From JACMJL01 sp963791805 (GTDB lineage Bacteria > Bacillota > Clostridia > Clostridiales > Clostridiaceae): 64,000 nucleotides of DNA. The stretch is from assembly GCA_963791805.1 (NCBI GenBank), contig CAWBTU010000003.1:62001-126000 (forward strand). Reading direction: 5' to 3'. Shown piece after piece: positions 1-8,864 of the stretch. Below the pieces are notes generated by a model, which saw only the letters and a list, made by a program, of their open reading frames with translations, searched no databases and was not told the origin of the DNA. The position numbers were made by a program, and so were the translations under genes. Numbering within the stretch: the first letter of the stretch is position 1; each line of letters starts with the position of its first letter.

Positions 1-484
1 CAGCCTTCTGATTTAATGCATGAAAAATACTTTTTCTCTCTAATTCTGGCAATCCAGATATTCTTGCAACTGGTGCTAATTCATCAACTACAACTGGATC
101 AACAATAAATGCTGGTTTATTAATTTCATTTGCAATTTCATTTGCAATTATTCCTCCAAGATTTGAAGCATGCTGTCCTTGAATACCAATTTTTAAATCT
201 TCAAGCATTTTTTCATTAACTGCATAAGTTCCACCTGGAATTGGTTTCAAAAGTCCACCTCTTCCAATTACTGCATCAAGAGTTTTTATGTCAAAATCCT
301 TTTCTTTTAAAACATCTAAAATTACTTTCTTTCTAAATTGAAATTGAGCGTAAATATTTTCATATTTTCCTATTTCTTCTGCACTATGTCTTAATGTTTC
401 AACTAGAATTGGAGTTTCATCCTCATATACTCCTATTTTAGTCGAAGTTGATCCTGGATTAATTATTAATAATTTATATGACAC
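1..484 (-). CDS. buk: Butyrate kinase, C-terminus outside window
   Basis: Phosphorylates butyrate, or in the fermentative direction makes butyrate and ATP from butyryl phosphate, in the cytoplasm. Translation from a GTG at 484 gives an N-terminus with the acetate/butyrate kinase nucleotide-binding motif (LLIINPGSTSTKIGVY, residues 5-20) and then VIGRGGLLKPIPGGTY, typical of butyrate kinase. An AGGAGG ribosome binding site at 493-498 supports the GTG. About 161 residues are visible of a family length near 355, so the gene is cut by the window edge and not visibly truncated. It lies 21 bases downstream of ptb on the same strand, the classic ptb-buk operon of butyrate-forming clostridia. The assignment rests on family motifs and the neighbour. 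Confidence 0.95.
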   Translation of the reverse strand, partial: MSYKLLIINPGSTSTKIGVYEDETPILVETLRHSAEEIGKYENIYAQFQFRKKVILDVLKEKDFDIKTLDAVIGRGGLLKPIPGGTYAVNEKMLEDLKIGIQGQHASNLGGIIANEIANEINKPAFIVDPVVVDELAPVARISGLPELERKSIFHALNQKA

Positions 485-505
485 AATAAATTCCTCCTAA
501 TATTT

Positions 506-1414
506 CTATTTCTTTTTATTAGCAACCAATGCTGCTAGTGCAATAGAATACATTTTAGTTTCATAAGAATCTGCTCTAGAAGTTAATACAACTGGCGCAG
601 AAGTTCCTACCATAACACATCCATTTTTAGCATCTGTAGTATACGTAATAGTTTTATACATTATATTTCCTGCATCAATATTTGGAAGTAAAAGTATATC
701 TGCTTGTCCTCCCACTGGTCCGCTAATCTTTTTATGTTTACACGCTTCCATTGATAACGCTGCATCTATAGATAATGGTCCATCAACTATACAATTTTTA
801 ATCTGTCCTCTATCACTCATCTTTGAAAGCATTGCAGCATCAAGAGTTGCTTGCATATTAGGGTTAACTACCTCAACAGCACAAACTGGTGCTACTTTTG
901 GAACTTCTACACCAACAGCTCTAGCTACTTGAACCGCGTTATTTAAGATATCAATTTTGTCTTTTAATTCAGGATACATATTAAATGCCACATCAGTTAA
1001 GAAAATCAGTCTATCATATCCAGATATTTCAAATACCGCAACGTGTGACATCAATTTTCCTGTTCTTAATCCTACTTCTTTATTTAATACTGCTCTAAGA
1101 AAAGATGATGTATCAATTAAGCCTTTCATTACCATATCTGCTTTTCCACTAGATACTACCTCAATTGCTTTTAGAGCAGCTTTATTAATATCTGGTTCAT
1201 TAATAATCTCAAAATCATCAGGGTTCATTCCAATTTTTAATGCTATTGAAACAATTTCTTCCTTATCCCCAACAAGTATTGCATCAGCAATTCCCTGAGA
1301 TTTTGCAGCCTTAACTGCTTCTAGTACAGGCTCGTCCTGTGCTACAGCAACAGCTATTTTTTTCATTTCTTGTTCTTTTACTTTTTTTACAATCTCGTCA
1401 AAACTTTTTATCAT
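506..1414 (-). CDS. ptb: Phosphate butyryltransferase
   Basis: Converts butyryl-CoA and phosphate to butyryl phosphate, the substrate of the butyrate kinase encoded next. The 302-residue protein has the usual length for Ptb and the PTA/PTB fold signatures, including EIINEPD, GKADMVMKGLIDTSSFLRAVLN and the C-terminal ADILLLPNIDAGNIMYK. An AGGAGG-like site precedes the ATG. A TATAAT-like -10 on the minus strand at about 1486-1491 and a small hairpin with arms around 1461-1477 lie upstream and may mark the promoter and leader of ptb-buk. The alternative reading as phosphate acetyltransferase is less likely because the kinase next door is butyrate-type. Confidence 0.95.
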   Translation of the reverse strand: MIKSFDEIVKKVKEQEMKKIAVAVAQDEPVLEAVKAAKSQGIADAILVGDKEEIVSIALKIGMNPDDFEIINEPDINKAALKAIEVVSSGKADMVMKGLIDTSSFLRAVLNKEVGLRTGKLMSHVAVFEISGYDRLIFLTDVAFNMYPELKDKIDILNNAVQVARAVGVEVPKVAPVCAVEVVNPNMQATLDAAMLSKMSDRGQIKNCIVDGPLSIDAALSMEACKHKKISGPVGGQADILLLPNIDAGNIMYKTITYTTDAKNGCVMVGTSAPVVLTSRADSYETKMYSIALAALVANKKK

Positions 1415-1528
1415 TTAGATAAACCTCCTAAAAATAAATACTTGTAATAAAATATTCCCCACACTTCATAAAAGTGTTAGTTAATATTATAACAAACTTT
1501 TACAGCATTATTGTTATTTTCAGAAAAT

Positions 1529-3130
1529 TCAAATTTTAGGTGCAAAATCGTTCATTACACTCTCTGCGCACCTCAATCCATCTACTGCAGCCGAAATTAT
1601 ACCTCCTGCATATCCTGCACCTTCTCCTGCAGGATATAATCCTTTTAATGCCAAACTTTCAAATTTTTCATTTCTTGCAATCTGCACAGGAGCAGAAGTT
1701 CTTGTTTCAATTCCAGTAATCAAAGCCCCTGATGATGCGAATCCTTTAATCTTTTTATCAAAAGTAGTAAGCCCTTCTTTTAGAGAATTAACTACATAAT
1801 CTGGTAGGCAGCTCCTCATATCTCTAAATTCACATCCTGGTGCGTAGCTAGGCTTAACTTCGCCAAATTTTTCACTAATTCGATCTTCTAAAAAATCTTC
1901 TACCAGTTGAATAGGAGCAATATACCCTCCACCTCCTAAGTCAAAAGCAAGCTTTTCATAGTGCCTTTGAAATTCCATTCCAGCTAGGGGTGAATTTCCG
2001 TGAAAATCCGATGGATTGACTGTAACAACAATGGCAGAGTTTGAATTTCTAAAATTTCTTTTGTAATTACTCATACCATTGATAACTAGCATTCCTTCTT
2101 CAGAAGCTGCTGCAACTACTTCGCCTCCAGGACACATACAAAAGGAATAAACTGATCGTTTGTTAGATTCACAGGTATGAGTTAGTCTATAGGAGGCAGC
2201 ACTTAGTTTGGGATGAGTAGAGTATTTTCCATATTGGTTTTCATCTATTAATGTTTTCAAATGTTCTACTCTTACCCCAATAGCAAAAGCTTTAGCTTTC
2301 ATAGTAATTTGTTTATCCATAAGCATCTTATAAGTATCTCTAGAGCTATGTCCCATTGCTAATATTAAATTTTCGCAAGGTATCTGCTCTCCATTTATGA
2401 CTGCAGCTCTTAAGCTACCATTCTTAATAACTAAATCTTCAAGTTTTGAGTTAAATCTTACTTCCCCTCCAAGTTCAATAATCCGCTTTCTAATATTAAT
2501 CACAACGCCCTTTAAAATATCCGTACCTATATGTGGCATTCCCATATAAAGTATTTCCTTTGGTGCTCCTGCCTTAACTAACTCTTCAAGTACATAATCA
2601 CATCTACTATCCTTAATTCTTGTAGTAAGCTTCCCATCAGAAAAAGTTCCTGCACCACCTTCTCCAAATTGAACATTACTTTCTAGGTTTAACTTCCCAG
2701 TTTGCCAAAAATTATTGACAGTTTTAGTACGTTCTTCAACTTGTTCACCTCGTTCAATAATAATTGGCTTATATCCATTTTGCGCTAGAATAAGGCCGGC
2801 AAATAATCCTGCCGGCCCCATTCCTACTATTAATGGTCTATTAGTCATAGGTACATTTCCAAATTTAATTTTAGATGTAGTCTGCACTCTTTCTATAAAA
2901 ATATCCTTGTCCCTACTTTTAAAAACCTTTTTTTCTTCATTCTTGCAAGTAAGTTCAATTGCATAGTTCAATTTTATGTTTTCTTTTTTTCTTGCATCTA
3001 TAGATTCTCGTATAATCTTCATATTACAAATTTCTTCAGGTTTAATACTTAACCGTTTAGCCACTTTAAGCTTTAAATTACTTTTAGGTTCATCTATATC
3101 AAGCAATACATTATTGATTCTAATAGACAT
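1529..3130 (-). CDS. COG2509-type FAD-dependent oxidoreductase
   Basis: A 533-residue cytoplasmic flavoprotein of the COG2509 family, whose substrate is not established. Residues 1-90 form a small lead domain. A dinucleotide-binding GxGxxG follows at 103-108 (VGMGPAGLFAGL) with the acidic end of the beta strand at ERG. Further family signatures are VQFGEGGAGTFSDGKLTTRIKD and the C-terminal FAD motif GLYPAGEGAGYAGGIISAAVDG. Length and motif order are normal. It starts 16 bases after the cdaR stop on the same strand, so it is probably co-transcribed with cdaA-cdaR. That neighbourhood gives no biochemical role. Confidence 0.85.
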   Translation of the reverse strand: MSIRINNVLLDIDEPKSNLKLKVAKRLSIKPEEICNMKIIRESIDARKKENIKLNYAIELTCKNEEKKVFKSRDKDIFIERVQTTSKIKFGNVPMTNRPLIVGMGPAGLFAGLILAQNGYKPIIIERGEQVEERTKTVNNFWQTGKLNLESNVQFGEGGAGTFSDGKLTTRIKDSRCDYVLEELVKAGAPKEILYMGMPHIGTDILKGVVINIRKRIIELGGEVRFNSKLEDLVIKNGSLRAAVINGEQIPCENLILAMGHSSRDTYKMLMDKQITMKAKAFAIGVRVEHLKTLIDENQYGKYSTHPKLSAASYRLTHTCESNKRSVYSFCMCPGGEVVAAASEEGMLVINGMSNYKRNFRNSNSAIVVTVNPSDFHGNSPLAGMEFQRHYEKLAFDLGGGGYIAPIQLVEDFLEDRISEKFGEVKPSYAPGCEFRDMRSCLPDYVVNSLKEGLTTFDKKIKGFASSGALITGIETRTSAPVQIARNEKFESLALKGLYPAGEGAGYAGGIISAAVDGLRCAESVMNDFAPKI

Positions 3131-3146
3131 AATCTAATTATTCCTC

Positions 3147-4364
3147 CTACTGCTTTTTAATAATAGCTACTTTCACTGTATCAGGAGCTTGAGATACTAT
3201 TGTAATTCCAGGAGGTAACTTTGTAACTACTTTTAAAGAGTAACTTGTTCCTTCACCTAGATTATTTAAATCCACTGAACAATCTATATCTCCATCTTTA
3301 AGGTTACTGATTACACTTTCATCCCCTGATATCACCAATGAAGCTGTGGTTTTATCTAATGTAGCATTTAAATTATTCCCCAAATTATTAATTTTTATAG
3401 CTTGGGATATATTCTTCTGTGCACTTTTACTTACAACTACTTTGACATCTATAAGTCCATTACTATTTATTAACTTAACACCATCAGGTAACACTAGACT
3501 AAGTTGTACATCTTTATTACCACTAATGGTATCTAAAGCTAATGGTGCCGTGTCTAAAGAAGCAATACTATTATTGGCACTATTCTCATCAAAAGCTATC
3601 TCTACCTTGTCTTGAGTTGGAGTAATAGATTTCAATGTATAGTCCTTGCCTAAAGTGCCCTTTGTCTGTACATTAACCCCAACAGATTTAACCTTTTTAA
3701 TTACAGTAACTGCATCACATTTCACAGGGTTTATAGTCACATTATTTACAGTTGAATCTGATCCATCCACTGCTCTTAGATTAACAGAACTACTTGTGTT
3801 TAAATTTAATCCTTCAAAGTTTATAGTTGCCATGGCGCTAACTACTTGATTTACATATCTTGCAGCTCCAGTTACTAGAACCGTGGTAGGATTGAAAGAG
3901 GTTGGATACGCATAATATCCAGTTTTAACCTTTCCTTTAACTTCAGACTTTATTGGAACTGTTTTTTCTATATAATCATCTGTTCTAACATTTATATAAA
4001 GCATATCACTGTTTGAAATTTGAATGCTACTAGGCTTTTTTGCAATATAAACTGGGATTTTATTTATTCCTCCCTTTTTTAATGCATAGTTATTTAAATC
4101 TGCAACAAGTTTAAAATCACTACTTGATATTTTATCTATAGCTACTGTGCTACCAGTTAATGAAAGTGTTACAGTATACTTTTCTTCTGGAATCAACACA
4201 AGTTTTTCTTGAGATAATGCTTCAGTATTTGTTATTTCAACATTAATATCTCTTTTAACTGACTTAGTAGGGTTTATGAAATTATAAACATACAACCATA
4301 ATACAAAAGAAGCTAAAAGACAAGCTACTCTGATTAAATGTTGCCGCGCTTTTTGTTTATCCAT
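3147..4364 (-). CDS. cdaR: CdaR, YbbR-domain regulator of diadenylate cyclase
   Basis: Membrane-anchored regulator of the c-di-AMP synthase CdaA. The 405-residue protein has one N-terminal transmembrane helix (about residues 12-29, containing FVLWLYVYNF, typical of YbbR proteins) followed by an extracytoplasmic region of about four YbbR repeats. The repeats are recognisable by the recurring pattern of valine-rich strands and VLVTG / VEIAF / LVISG / VKVAI segments. The ATG at 4364 has an AAAGGGTG ribosome binding site and lies inside the end of cdaA, giving a 31-base overlap and probable translational coupling. YbbR proteins are known partners of CdaA. Whether this one activates or inhibits cannot be told from sequence. 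Confidence 0.93.
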   Translation of the reverse strand: MDKQKARQHLIRVACLLASFVLWLYVYNFINPTKSVKRDINVEITNTEALSQEKLVLIPEEKYTVTLSLTGSTVAIDKISSSDFKLVADLNNYALKKGGINKIPVYIAKKPSSIQISNSDMLYINVRTDDYIEKTVPIKSEVKGKVKTGYYAYPTSFNPTTVLVTGAARYVNQVVSAMATINFEGLNLNTSSSVNLRAVDGSDSTVNNVTINPVKCDAVTVIKKVKSVGVNVQTKGTLGKDYTLKSITPTQDKVEIAFDENSANNSIASLDTAPLALDTISGNKDVQLSLVLPDGVKLINSNGLIDVKVVVSKSAQKNISQAIKINNLGNNLNATLDKTTASLVISGDESVISNLKDGDIDCSVDLNNLGEGTSYSLKVVTKLPPGITIVSQAPDTVKVAIIKKQ

Positions 4365-5182
4365 AATTTCACCCTTTCTTTAAATGTCAGCTTTTTTGTT
4401 TGCCTACTTTTTATTATTCTTATCAATATATCTTTAAGTTTTTCTTTAGTATAATTTCTTGTAAGTCTGCCATTTACAGTTAAAGATATTACTCCAGTTT
4501 CTTCAGAAACAACAATTGTAAGTGCATCAGAAATTTCTGAAATACCTATTGCAGCTCTATGTCTAGTACCTAAATTTTTATTTAAGTCATTATCATCAGT
4601 AAGTGGCAAAAAACATCCTGCTGCAACTATTCTTTCATTTCTTATTATTGTTGCACCATCATGAAGTGGAGTATTTACTACAAATATGTTCTCTAAAAGT
4701 GCTGAAGAAATAATTGAATCAATCCTTGTACCAGTATTTATAACATCTTCCACCCCAGTAAGTTGTTCAATTACAATTAGCGCACCTGTTTTAGTCCTCG
4801 AAAGGTTATCTACAGAATTGGTTACTTCTGTTATTACCTCATTAATCTTTTTATCATCTTCCATTATATGTCTCTCTAAAAATGCACTTCTACCAATATG
4901 TTCAAGCGCTTTCCTAATTTCAGGTGTAAAAATAATTACAAAAGACAAAACTCCTATAGTAATTGTCTCATTTAGTATCCAGTTTAGCATAGTTAATTGC
5001 AAAAGCTTACTAATAGGAATAAGTAAAACTATTAGTAAAATACCCTTTAATAGTTGCTGTGCCCTTGTTTTATTAATCAACATGTAAATTTTGTAAAATA
5101 TGTATGCAACCACAGATATGTCTAAAATAGACCATACCGTCAAGTTTTTCACAGTATTAATTAATGCACTAAGTATATCCAT
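4334..5182 (-). CDS. cdaA: CdaA diadenylate cyclase
   Basis: Synthesises cyclic di-AMP from two ATP at the membrane. The 282-residue protein has three N-terminal membrane segments (about 18-37, 46-63 and 73-88) and then a DAC (DisA_N) domain. The catalytic motifs are intact: DGA at 175-177 (LHDGATII) and RHR at 207-209 (GTRHRAAIG). Size and layout match CdaA rather than DisA or CdaS. It is the first gene of an apparent cdaA-cdaR-flavoprotein operon. glmM, often third in this operon, is not here. A c-di-AMP riboswitch lies 2 kb away in front of a cell-wall hydrolase gene, so enzyme and sensor of the messenger are neighbours. Confidence 0.96.
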   Translation of the reverse strand: MDILSALINTVKNLTVWSILDISVVAYIFYKIYMLINKTRAQQLLKGILLIVLLIPISKLLQLTMLNWILNETITIGVLSFVIIFTPEIRKALEHIGRSAFLERHIMEDDKKINEVITEVTNSVDNLSRTKTGALIVIEQLTGVEDVINTGTRIDSIISSALLENIFVVNTPLHDGATIIRNERIVAAGCFLPLTDDNDLNKNLGTRHRAAIGISEISDALTIVVSEETGVISLTVNGRLTRNYTKEKLKDILIRIIKSRQTKKLTFKERVKLWINKKRGNI

Positions 5183-5310
5183 AGCTTCACCTCTTCATAA
5201 AATACATACTTACAATTATACACTAAAATAACTCTTTATAGTACTACAAGCGCTATTTTAATAAAATATTAATAACCTAGTTGGTAATAATAAAGTCGAG
5301 GGGTGATTTC

Positions 5311-5973
5311 ATGAAAAAGGATGATGATAATATTTTAGCTAATATAGTATCTGGTGTCAGAGATGAATTAAATATAGCGGCAAACGAAGTAAATATTTCA
5401 GTTTTAGAAGGTGTTGTTGAATTATCTGGTTTTGTTGATGTACTTGCTGAAAAACAGGATGTTGGCAGAATAGCTTCTGAGACTAAAGGAGTTAAGAAAG
5501 TAGTTAATGATTTGACTATAGCTATGGATAAGGACATCTCAGACAAAGAAATTCAGAATTCTGTAAATGAAATTTTAAATTTAACTCTGATTAAAGGTGA
5601 GCCCATAGCAGTAGGTGCTAAAGTCCACGACGGAACTGTCATTCTTGAAGGTAAAGTTGAAAACCAAAGTGAAAGGAAATCAGCATTAAGGGAAGCATCA
5701 AAAGCTTTTGGGGCAAAAAATATTGTTAATCATATTGAGGTTACTCCCAAAAATACTAAAGTAGACATTCAAAACAAACTGTATGAAGCTATCTCAGATT
5801 CTACTGTAAACACAGCTAATGTTACAAGCGAGGTTCATAATGGAAAGATAGTCTTTGATGGGTTTGTTAAAAACAAAAAAGAAGTTGAGGCTTTAACAAA
5901 TATTGCTGAAGGAATTGAAGGTGTTAATAAAGTTATTAGTCACCTTGAAGAGAAACCAAAAACAAACTTTTAA
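5311..5973 (+). CDS. BON-domain protein
   Basis: A 220-residue protein built from three tandem BON domains (about 1-65, 70-135 and 145-215), each with the pattern of a helix followed by V-x-G-x-V-x-L/V-x-G and a later GV-x-x-V-x-N/S. Examples are VLEGVVELSGFVD, VHDGTVILEGKVEN and VHNGKIVFDGFVKN. BON domains bind phospholipid or ligands in other bacteria, but no signal peptide or membrane helix is present, so this protein appears cytoplasmic. The ATG at 5311 is preferred over the in-frame TTG at 5281 because it follows a GAGGGGTG site. It is divergent from cdaA and may share the 5183-5310 promoter region. Confidence 0.8.
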   Translation: MKKDDDNILANIVSGVRDELNIAANEVNISVLEGVVELSGFVDVLAEKQDVGRIASETKGVKKVVNDLTIAMDKDISDKEIQNSVNEILNLTLIKGEPIAVGAKVHDGTVILEGKVENQSERKSALREASKAFGAKNIVNHIEVTPKNTKVDIQNKLYEAISDSTVNTANVTSEVHNGKIVFDGFVKNKKEVEALTNIAEGIEGVNKVISHLEEKPKTNF

Positions 5974-6040
5974 AAATCAACAACACTAATTATCTTTTAT
6001 ATTTAGTGTACCCAATCCTTAACTTAACCTAAAACTTTTT

Positions 6041-6113
6041 TCCTAAGATAGTTCGGGACACTCTTCGACTTCGAAGATTTTTCTATTAACAAAAGAGTGT
6101 CCTGCATCTAGGA
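6041..6113. repeat. Long imperfect hairpin in intergenic region
   Basis: Arms GGACACTCTT (6056-6065) and AAGAGTGTCC (6093-6102) pair perfectly. An outer near-match (TCCTAAGAT against ATCTAGGA) extends the stem, and an inner TCTTCG/CGAAGA pair lies within. No T-run follows on either strand, so it is not an ordinary intrinsic terminator. It could be a processed RNA structure or the remnant of a palindromic repeat. Confidence 0.5.
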
Positions 6114-6208
6114 AATCCAAATAAGTGCTACTTAATTGTAATTTTATTATTATAACTGAATAAAATAATATATAGAAGCATGCAAGTTATTTTAAGGATG
6201 TGAGTTAT

Positions 6209-7240
6209 TTGGAGTACACATGGAAAAATTTTATTAAAAAAAATATACTAGCTGTTATTTTAGTTGTCATAGTTTCTCTTATAGTAGTGATATTCTTAGC
6301 AGGATATCTCTATATTCATAATAACTCATATAATTCCTATTCTAAAAGCTTAAATAAGTGTATTAAAACTATAAATACCTCTAATGCAACTGCTGCTACT
6401 CTTTTATATGGACAATCTATAGACACAGAAAAATCCAAAAGGACACTTCCTAAAATTATAGATATCCTACAAAAAACTGAGGTGAAAATTAAAGCATTAC
6501 CAGCTAGAAATCAATATAAATCTTATCAAGCCTCATTAACACAGGGTATAAATAGTAATATTAATATTTATACTCAACTTCTAAGTATACTAAGCAATCC
6601 TGAAGCATTTGACATAGGTGGTTCTCGAGATAATCTTAAACATTTGAAAGATACTACTATTAACTTTTATTCACAAGCAAGTGCTGGAAACATTGATATA
6701 AGTCTGCCCCAAAACTCCATAAAGTATATTGATAGTTCCATTTATTACGTTGAGCAATTGGTCAAATTAAAGAACAATCAAGATATTAATTATAGTGAAA
6801 CCTTAGATTTCACTTATGCGGTAGATGCTATTTTTAAAAGATTCCTCGTTATCAAAACTGACTTTGGAAACATAGTTTATACTGCCCGCTCAGGACAGCG
6901 AAGTTATGATGAAATACTCAAAGTATTAGATACTAATAAAAATAGTATTATGGATATAAAAATTGATTACGATAAAATTTCAGTTCCACCTAACTCTGAT
7001 ACAATACGCCCAATAGTTATTTATAATTCTTTAGAAACTACGCTAAATGATTATAGTTCATATATTGATTCCTTTACATACGCATTAACAGCTGAAAAAT
7101 GCAAAGTTTCAACAAATAAAAATATAAATAAAAATGTACTAGACAAACTTTATATAGAGTCTAATTTAAAACTTGCAACTGTTACAAATGATTACAACAA
7201 TTTTGTTCAAATATATAATACTTATAAAAATCCAAAATAG
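6209..7240 (+). CDS. Membrane-anchored protein of unknown function
   Basis: I do not recognise a family. The protein (about 343 residues) has a short basic N-terminus, one strong transmembrane helix (ILAVILVVIVSLIVVIFLAG, about residues 12-31) and a long, predominantly helical, lysine- and asparagine-rich extracytoplasmic domain with no cysteine-based motif. The TTG at 6209 is the more likely start because AAGGATG at 6194-6200 sits eight bases upstream. The alternative GTG at 6200 overlaps that site. The topology resembles the sensor half of a chemoreceptor or histidine kinase without an output domain. It precedes the c-di-AMP riboswitch and hydrolase gene, but with over 160 bases between them there is no sign of an operon. 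Confidence 0.65.
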   Translation: MEYTWKNFIKKNILAVILVVIVSLIVVIFLAGYLYIHNNSYNSYSKSLNKCIKTINTSNATAATLLYGQSIDTEKSKRTLPKIIDILQKTEVKIKALPARNQYKSYQASLTQGINSNINIYTQLLSILSNPEAFDIGGSRDNLKHLKDTTINFYSQASAGNIDISLPQNSIKYIDSSIYYVEQLVKLKNNQDINYSETLDFTYAVDAIFKRFLVIKTDFGNIVYTARSGQRSYDEILKVLDTNKNSIMDIKIDYDKISVPPNSDTIRPIVIYNSLETTLNDYSSYIDSFTYALTAEKCKVSTNKNINKNVLDKLYIESNLKLATVTNDYNNFVQIYNTYKNPK

Positions 7241-7288
7241 TTTAATCACCTAAAATGGTATATTTTTTTTATATTAGGATACAATAGC

Positions 7289-7392
7289 AATAACCTAAGT
7301 TTTAAGAACGCGGGGAAACCATTTTTTGGGGTGAATCGTATTTTACGTAGGTTATACCTTTACCGAACCCGTCAGCTAACCCCGTAGGTAAA
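7289..7392 (+). promoter_or_regulatory. c-di-AMP (ydaO-yuaA) riboswitch
   Basis: The region carries the conserved blocks of the ydaO aptamer in order: GCGGGGAAACC at 7310-7320, GGGGTGAATC at 7329-7338 and CCGAACCCGTCAGCTAACC at 7363-7381, followed by CCCGTAGG. A closing stem can form between ACCTA near 7293 and TAGGT at 7385-7389. The same 5' strand can instead pair with TAGGTTAT at 7347-7354, which suggests a switch. The aptamer ends immediately before the GGAGG of the following gene, so control of translation is plausible. No terminator is visible between aptamer and start codon. Confidence 0.93.
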
Positions 7393-7404
7393 AGGAGGAT
7401 TTTT

Positions 7405-7935
7405 GTGAAAAAAGTAAATATAGCTTTATTAGTTATGTGTTTTTTTATAGGATTTTCACCTCATGTAGTAAAAGCAGAAATTGCACCTAGAATCGAGGCT
7501 ACGGACCTATATAAAGAAAAAATAGCTAGCGTGGAGGTTTTTGATCAATCCCCAAGTGAACTTTATGTTACAGATGATGAAGTATACTTAATGGCGCAAA
7601 CTGTATTTGCAGAAAGTCGTTCAGAGTCTTTTCAAGGTAAAGTCGCCGTTGCTTCTGTAATACTTAATAGGGTTAAAAACCCAAACTTTCCCCATTCTAT
7701 AGAAGGTGTAATAAAACAAAAAAATGCTTTTTCTTGTGTGAAAGATGGAAGAATTTATGTAATACCTGATGAGAGCTGTTATGCAGCAGTTCTATCAGCA
7801 CTAAAAGGTAACGATCCAACCTCTGAGGCTGTATTTTATTACAATCCTAAAACAGCAACCTCCGTTTGGATGAAAAATATTTCTAAAAAGAATGCAACGA
7901 CTATTGGAAACCATGTTTTTTTTGCAACAAAATGA
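7405..7935 (+). CDS. SleB-type cell-wall hydrolase, secreted
   Basis: A 176-residue secreted peptidoglycan hydrolase of the Hydrolase_2 (SleB/CwlJ catalytic) family. A signal peptide spans residues 1-24 (cleavage after VVKA). The catalytic domain starts near residue 55 with EVYLMAQTVFAESRSE, where Glu70 is the expected catalytic acid. It continues with GKVAVASVILNRVKNPNFP and the FSCVKDG block. The GTG start at 7405 follows AAAGGAGG. The gene lies directly behind a c-di-AMP riboswitch, a known arrangement for wall-remodelling enzymes, which links turgor and wall homeostasis to the nearby cdaA. No peptidoglycan-binding domain is present, so it may be a general lytic enzyme rather than a spore germination enzyme. 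Confidence 0.9.
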   Translation: MKKVNIALLVMCFFIGFSPHVVKAEIAPRIEATDLYKEKIASVEVFDQSPSELYVTDDEVYLMAQTVFAESRSESFQGKVAVASVILNRVKNPNFPHSIEGVIKQKNAFSCVKDGRIYVIPDESCYAAVLSALKGNDPTSEAVFYYNPKTATSVWMKNISKKNATTIGNHVFFATK

Positions 7936-7947
7936 TTTAAAAAATAA

Positions 7948-7986
7948 AACGAACTAGAAAATTTCTAGTTCGTTAATCTTTTTTTA
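7948..7986. terminator. Bidirectional intrinsic terminator
   Basis: Arms AACGAACTAGAAA (7948-7960) and TTTCTAGTTCGTT (7962-7974) form a near-perfect stem followed by a T-run to 7986. An A-run on the left lets it serve the convergent thioredoxin reductase gene as well. Confidence 0.85.
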
Positions 7987-8844
7987 TTTATGCATATCCA
8001 AGTATTTAACAGCATTTAAAGCTGCAATTTGGCCTTCTCCAGCAGATTTCATGAATTGATATGGCTTACCTATACAATCTCCTGCTGCAAAGCATCCAGG
8101 AATATTTGTACTTAAATCTCTATTTACAAATATATGTTCATCTTCTATTTTTATACCCGGAACAAGCTGACCTGGGGAAACACTTTCCTTCATAACAAAT
8201 ATTCCATCAGTGTTAATTTCCCTTTCACGTAAAACAAGTTTTTCCACTAGAGCTTCACCTCTTACTTCAAGTGGCTTATCCTTTACTACTTCAATATTAT
8301 TAGATAAAGAATACTCACCTTCGTATAATGGAACATAATATAGTTTTCCTGCAAGTTCACTAACATAATTTGCTTCTTCTTCAGCCTCTCTATTATGGCC
8401 AATAATTGTTACGATTTTCCCCTTGTAAAGTGGAGCATCGCAAGTGGCACAATAGCCGACTCCACGACCTAAAAATTCTTCTTCTCCCTTTAAAGGTTTT
8501 GTATATTCCATACCAGTAGCTAAAATTAAAACCTTTGCTTCGTAACTTTTATCATTAACCATAAGAACAAAATAATCCCCCATGGCATAAATAGCATTTA
8601 CTCTCTCATAGGTAATTTCTATATTTAAAGCATCTATATGTTCTTTGAATTTATCCTTTAATTCGCTGCCAGTAGCATCTGGAAAGCCAAGATAATTGTG
8701 CACTTTAGGTGCTTTTACTAGTTTGTTGCTCAAGTCCCGGCTGCCAAACAGAAGAATATTTTTATTCCTAACTTTTGAATTAATTGCAGCAGATAAGCCT
8801 GCTGGACCACTTCCAACTATAGCAATATCAAATCTTTTCTCCAA
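7984..8844 (-). CDS. Thioredoxin reductase-like flavoenzyme lacking NADPH motifs
   Basis: Flavoprotein expected to reduce the thioredoxin encoded just upstream. It has an FAD-binding GSGPAG at 11-16, the redox-active CATC at 132-135 and the C-terminal FAD motif CFAAGDCIG, so the fold is that of low-molecular-weight thioredoxin reductases. The second nucleotide-binding region is unusual. Where NADPH enzymes have GxGxxA/G, this protein has IIGHNREAEEE (148-158). The downstream HRR-type 2'-phosphate-binding motif is replaced by VPLYEG (171-176). Length (286) is also shorter than the usual 305-320. Clostridial enzymes with these losses are reported to be ferredoxin-dependent (FFTR). Ferredoxin as donor is inference here. 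It follows trxA by 20 bases and was probably co-transcribed. Confidence 0.88.
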   Translation of the reverse strand: MEKRFDIAIVGSGPAGLSAAINSKVRNKNILLFGSRDLSNKLVKAPKVHNYLGFPDATGSELKDKFKEHIDALNIEITYERVNAIYAMGDYFVLMVNDKSYEAKVLILATGMEYTKPLKGEEEFLGRGVGYCATCDAPLYKGKIVTIIGHNREAEEEANYVSELAGKLYYVPLYEGEYSLSNNIEVVKDKPLEVRGEALVEKLVLREREINTDGIFVMKESVSPGQLVPGIKIEDEHIFVNRDLSTNIPGCFAAGDCIGKPYQFMKSAGEGQIAALNAVKYLDMHK

Positions 8845-8864
8845 TTAAGTTACCACCTTTTTAA

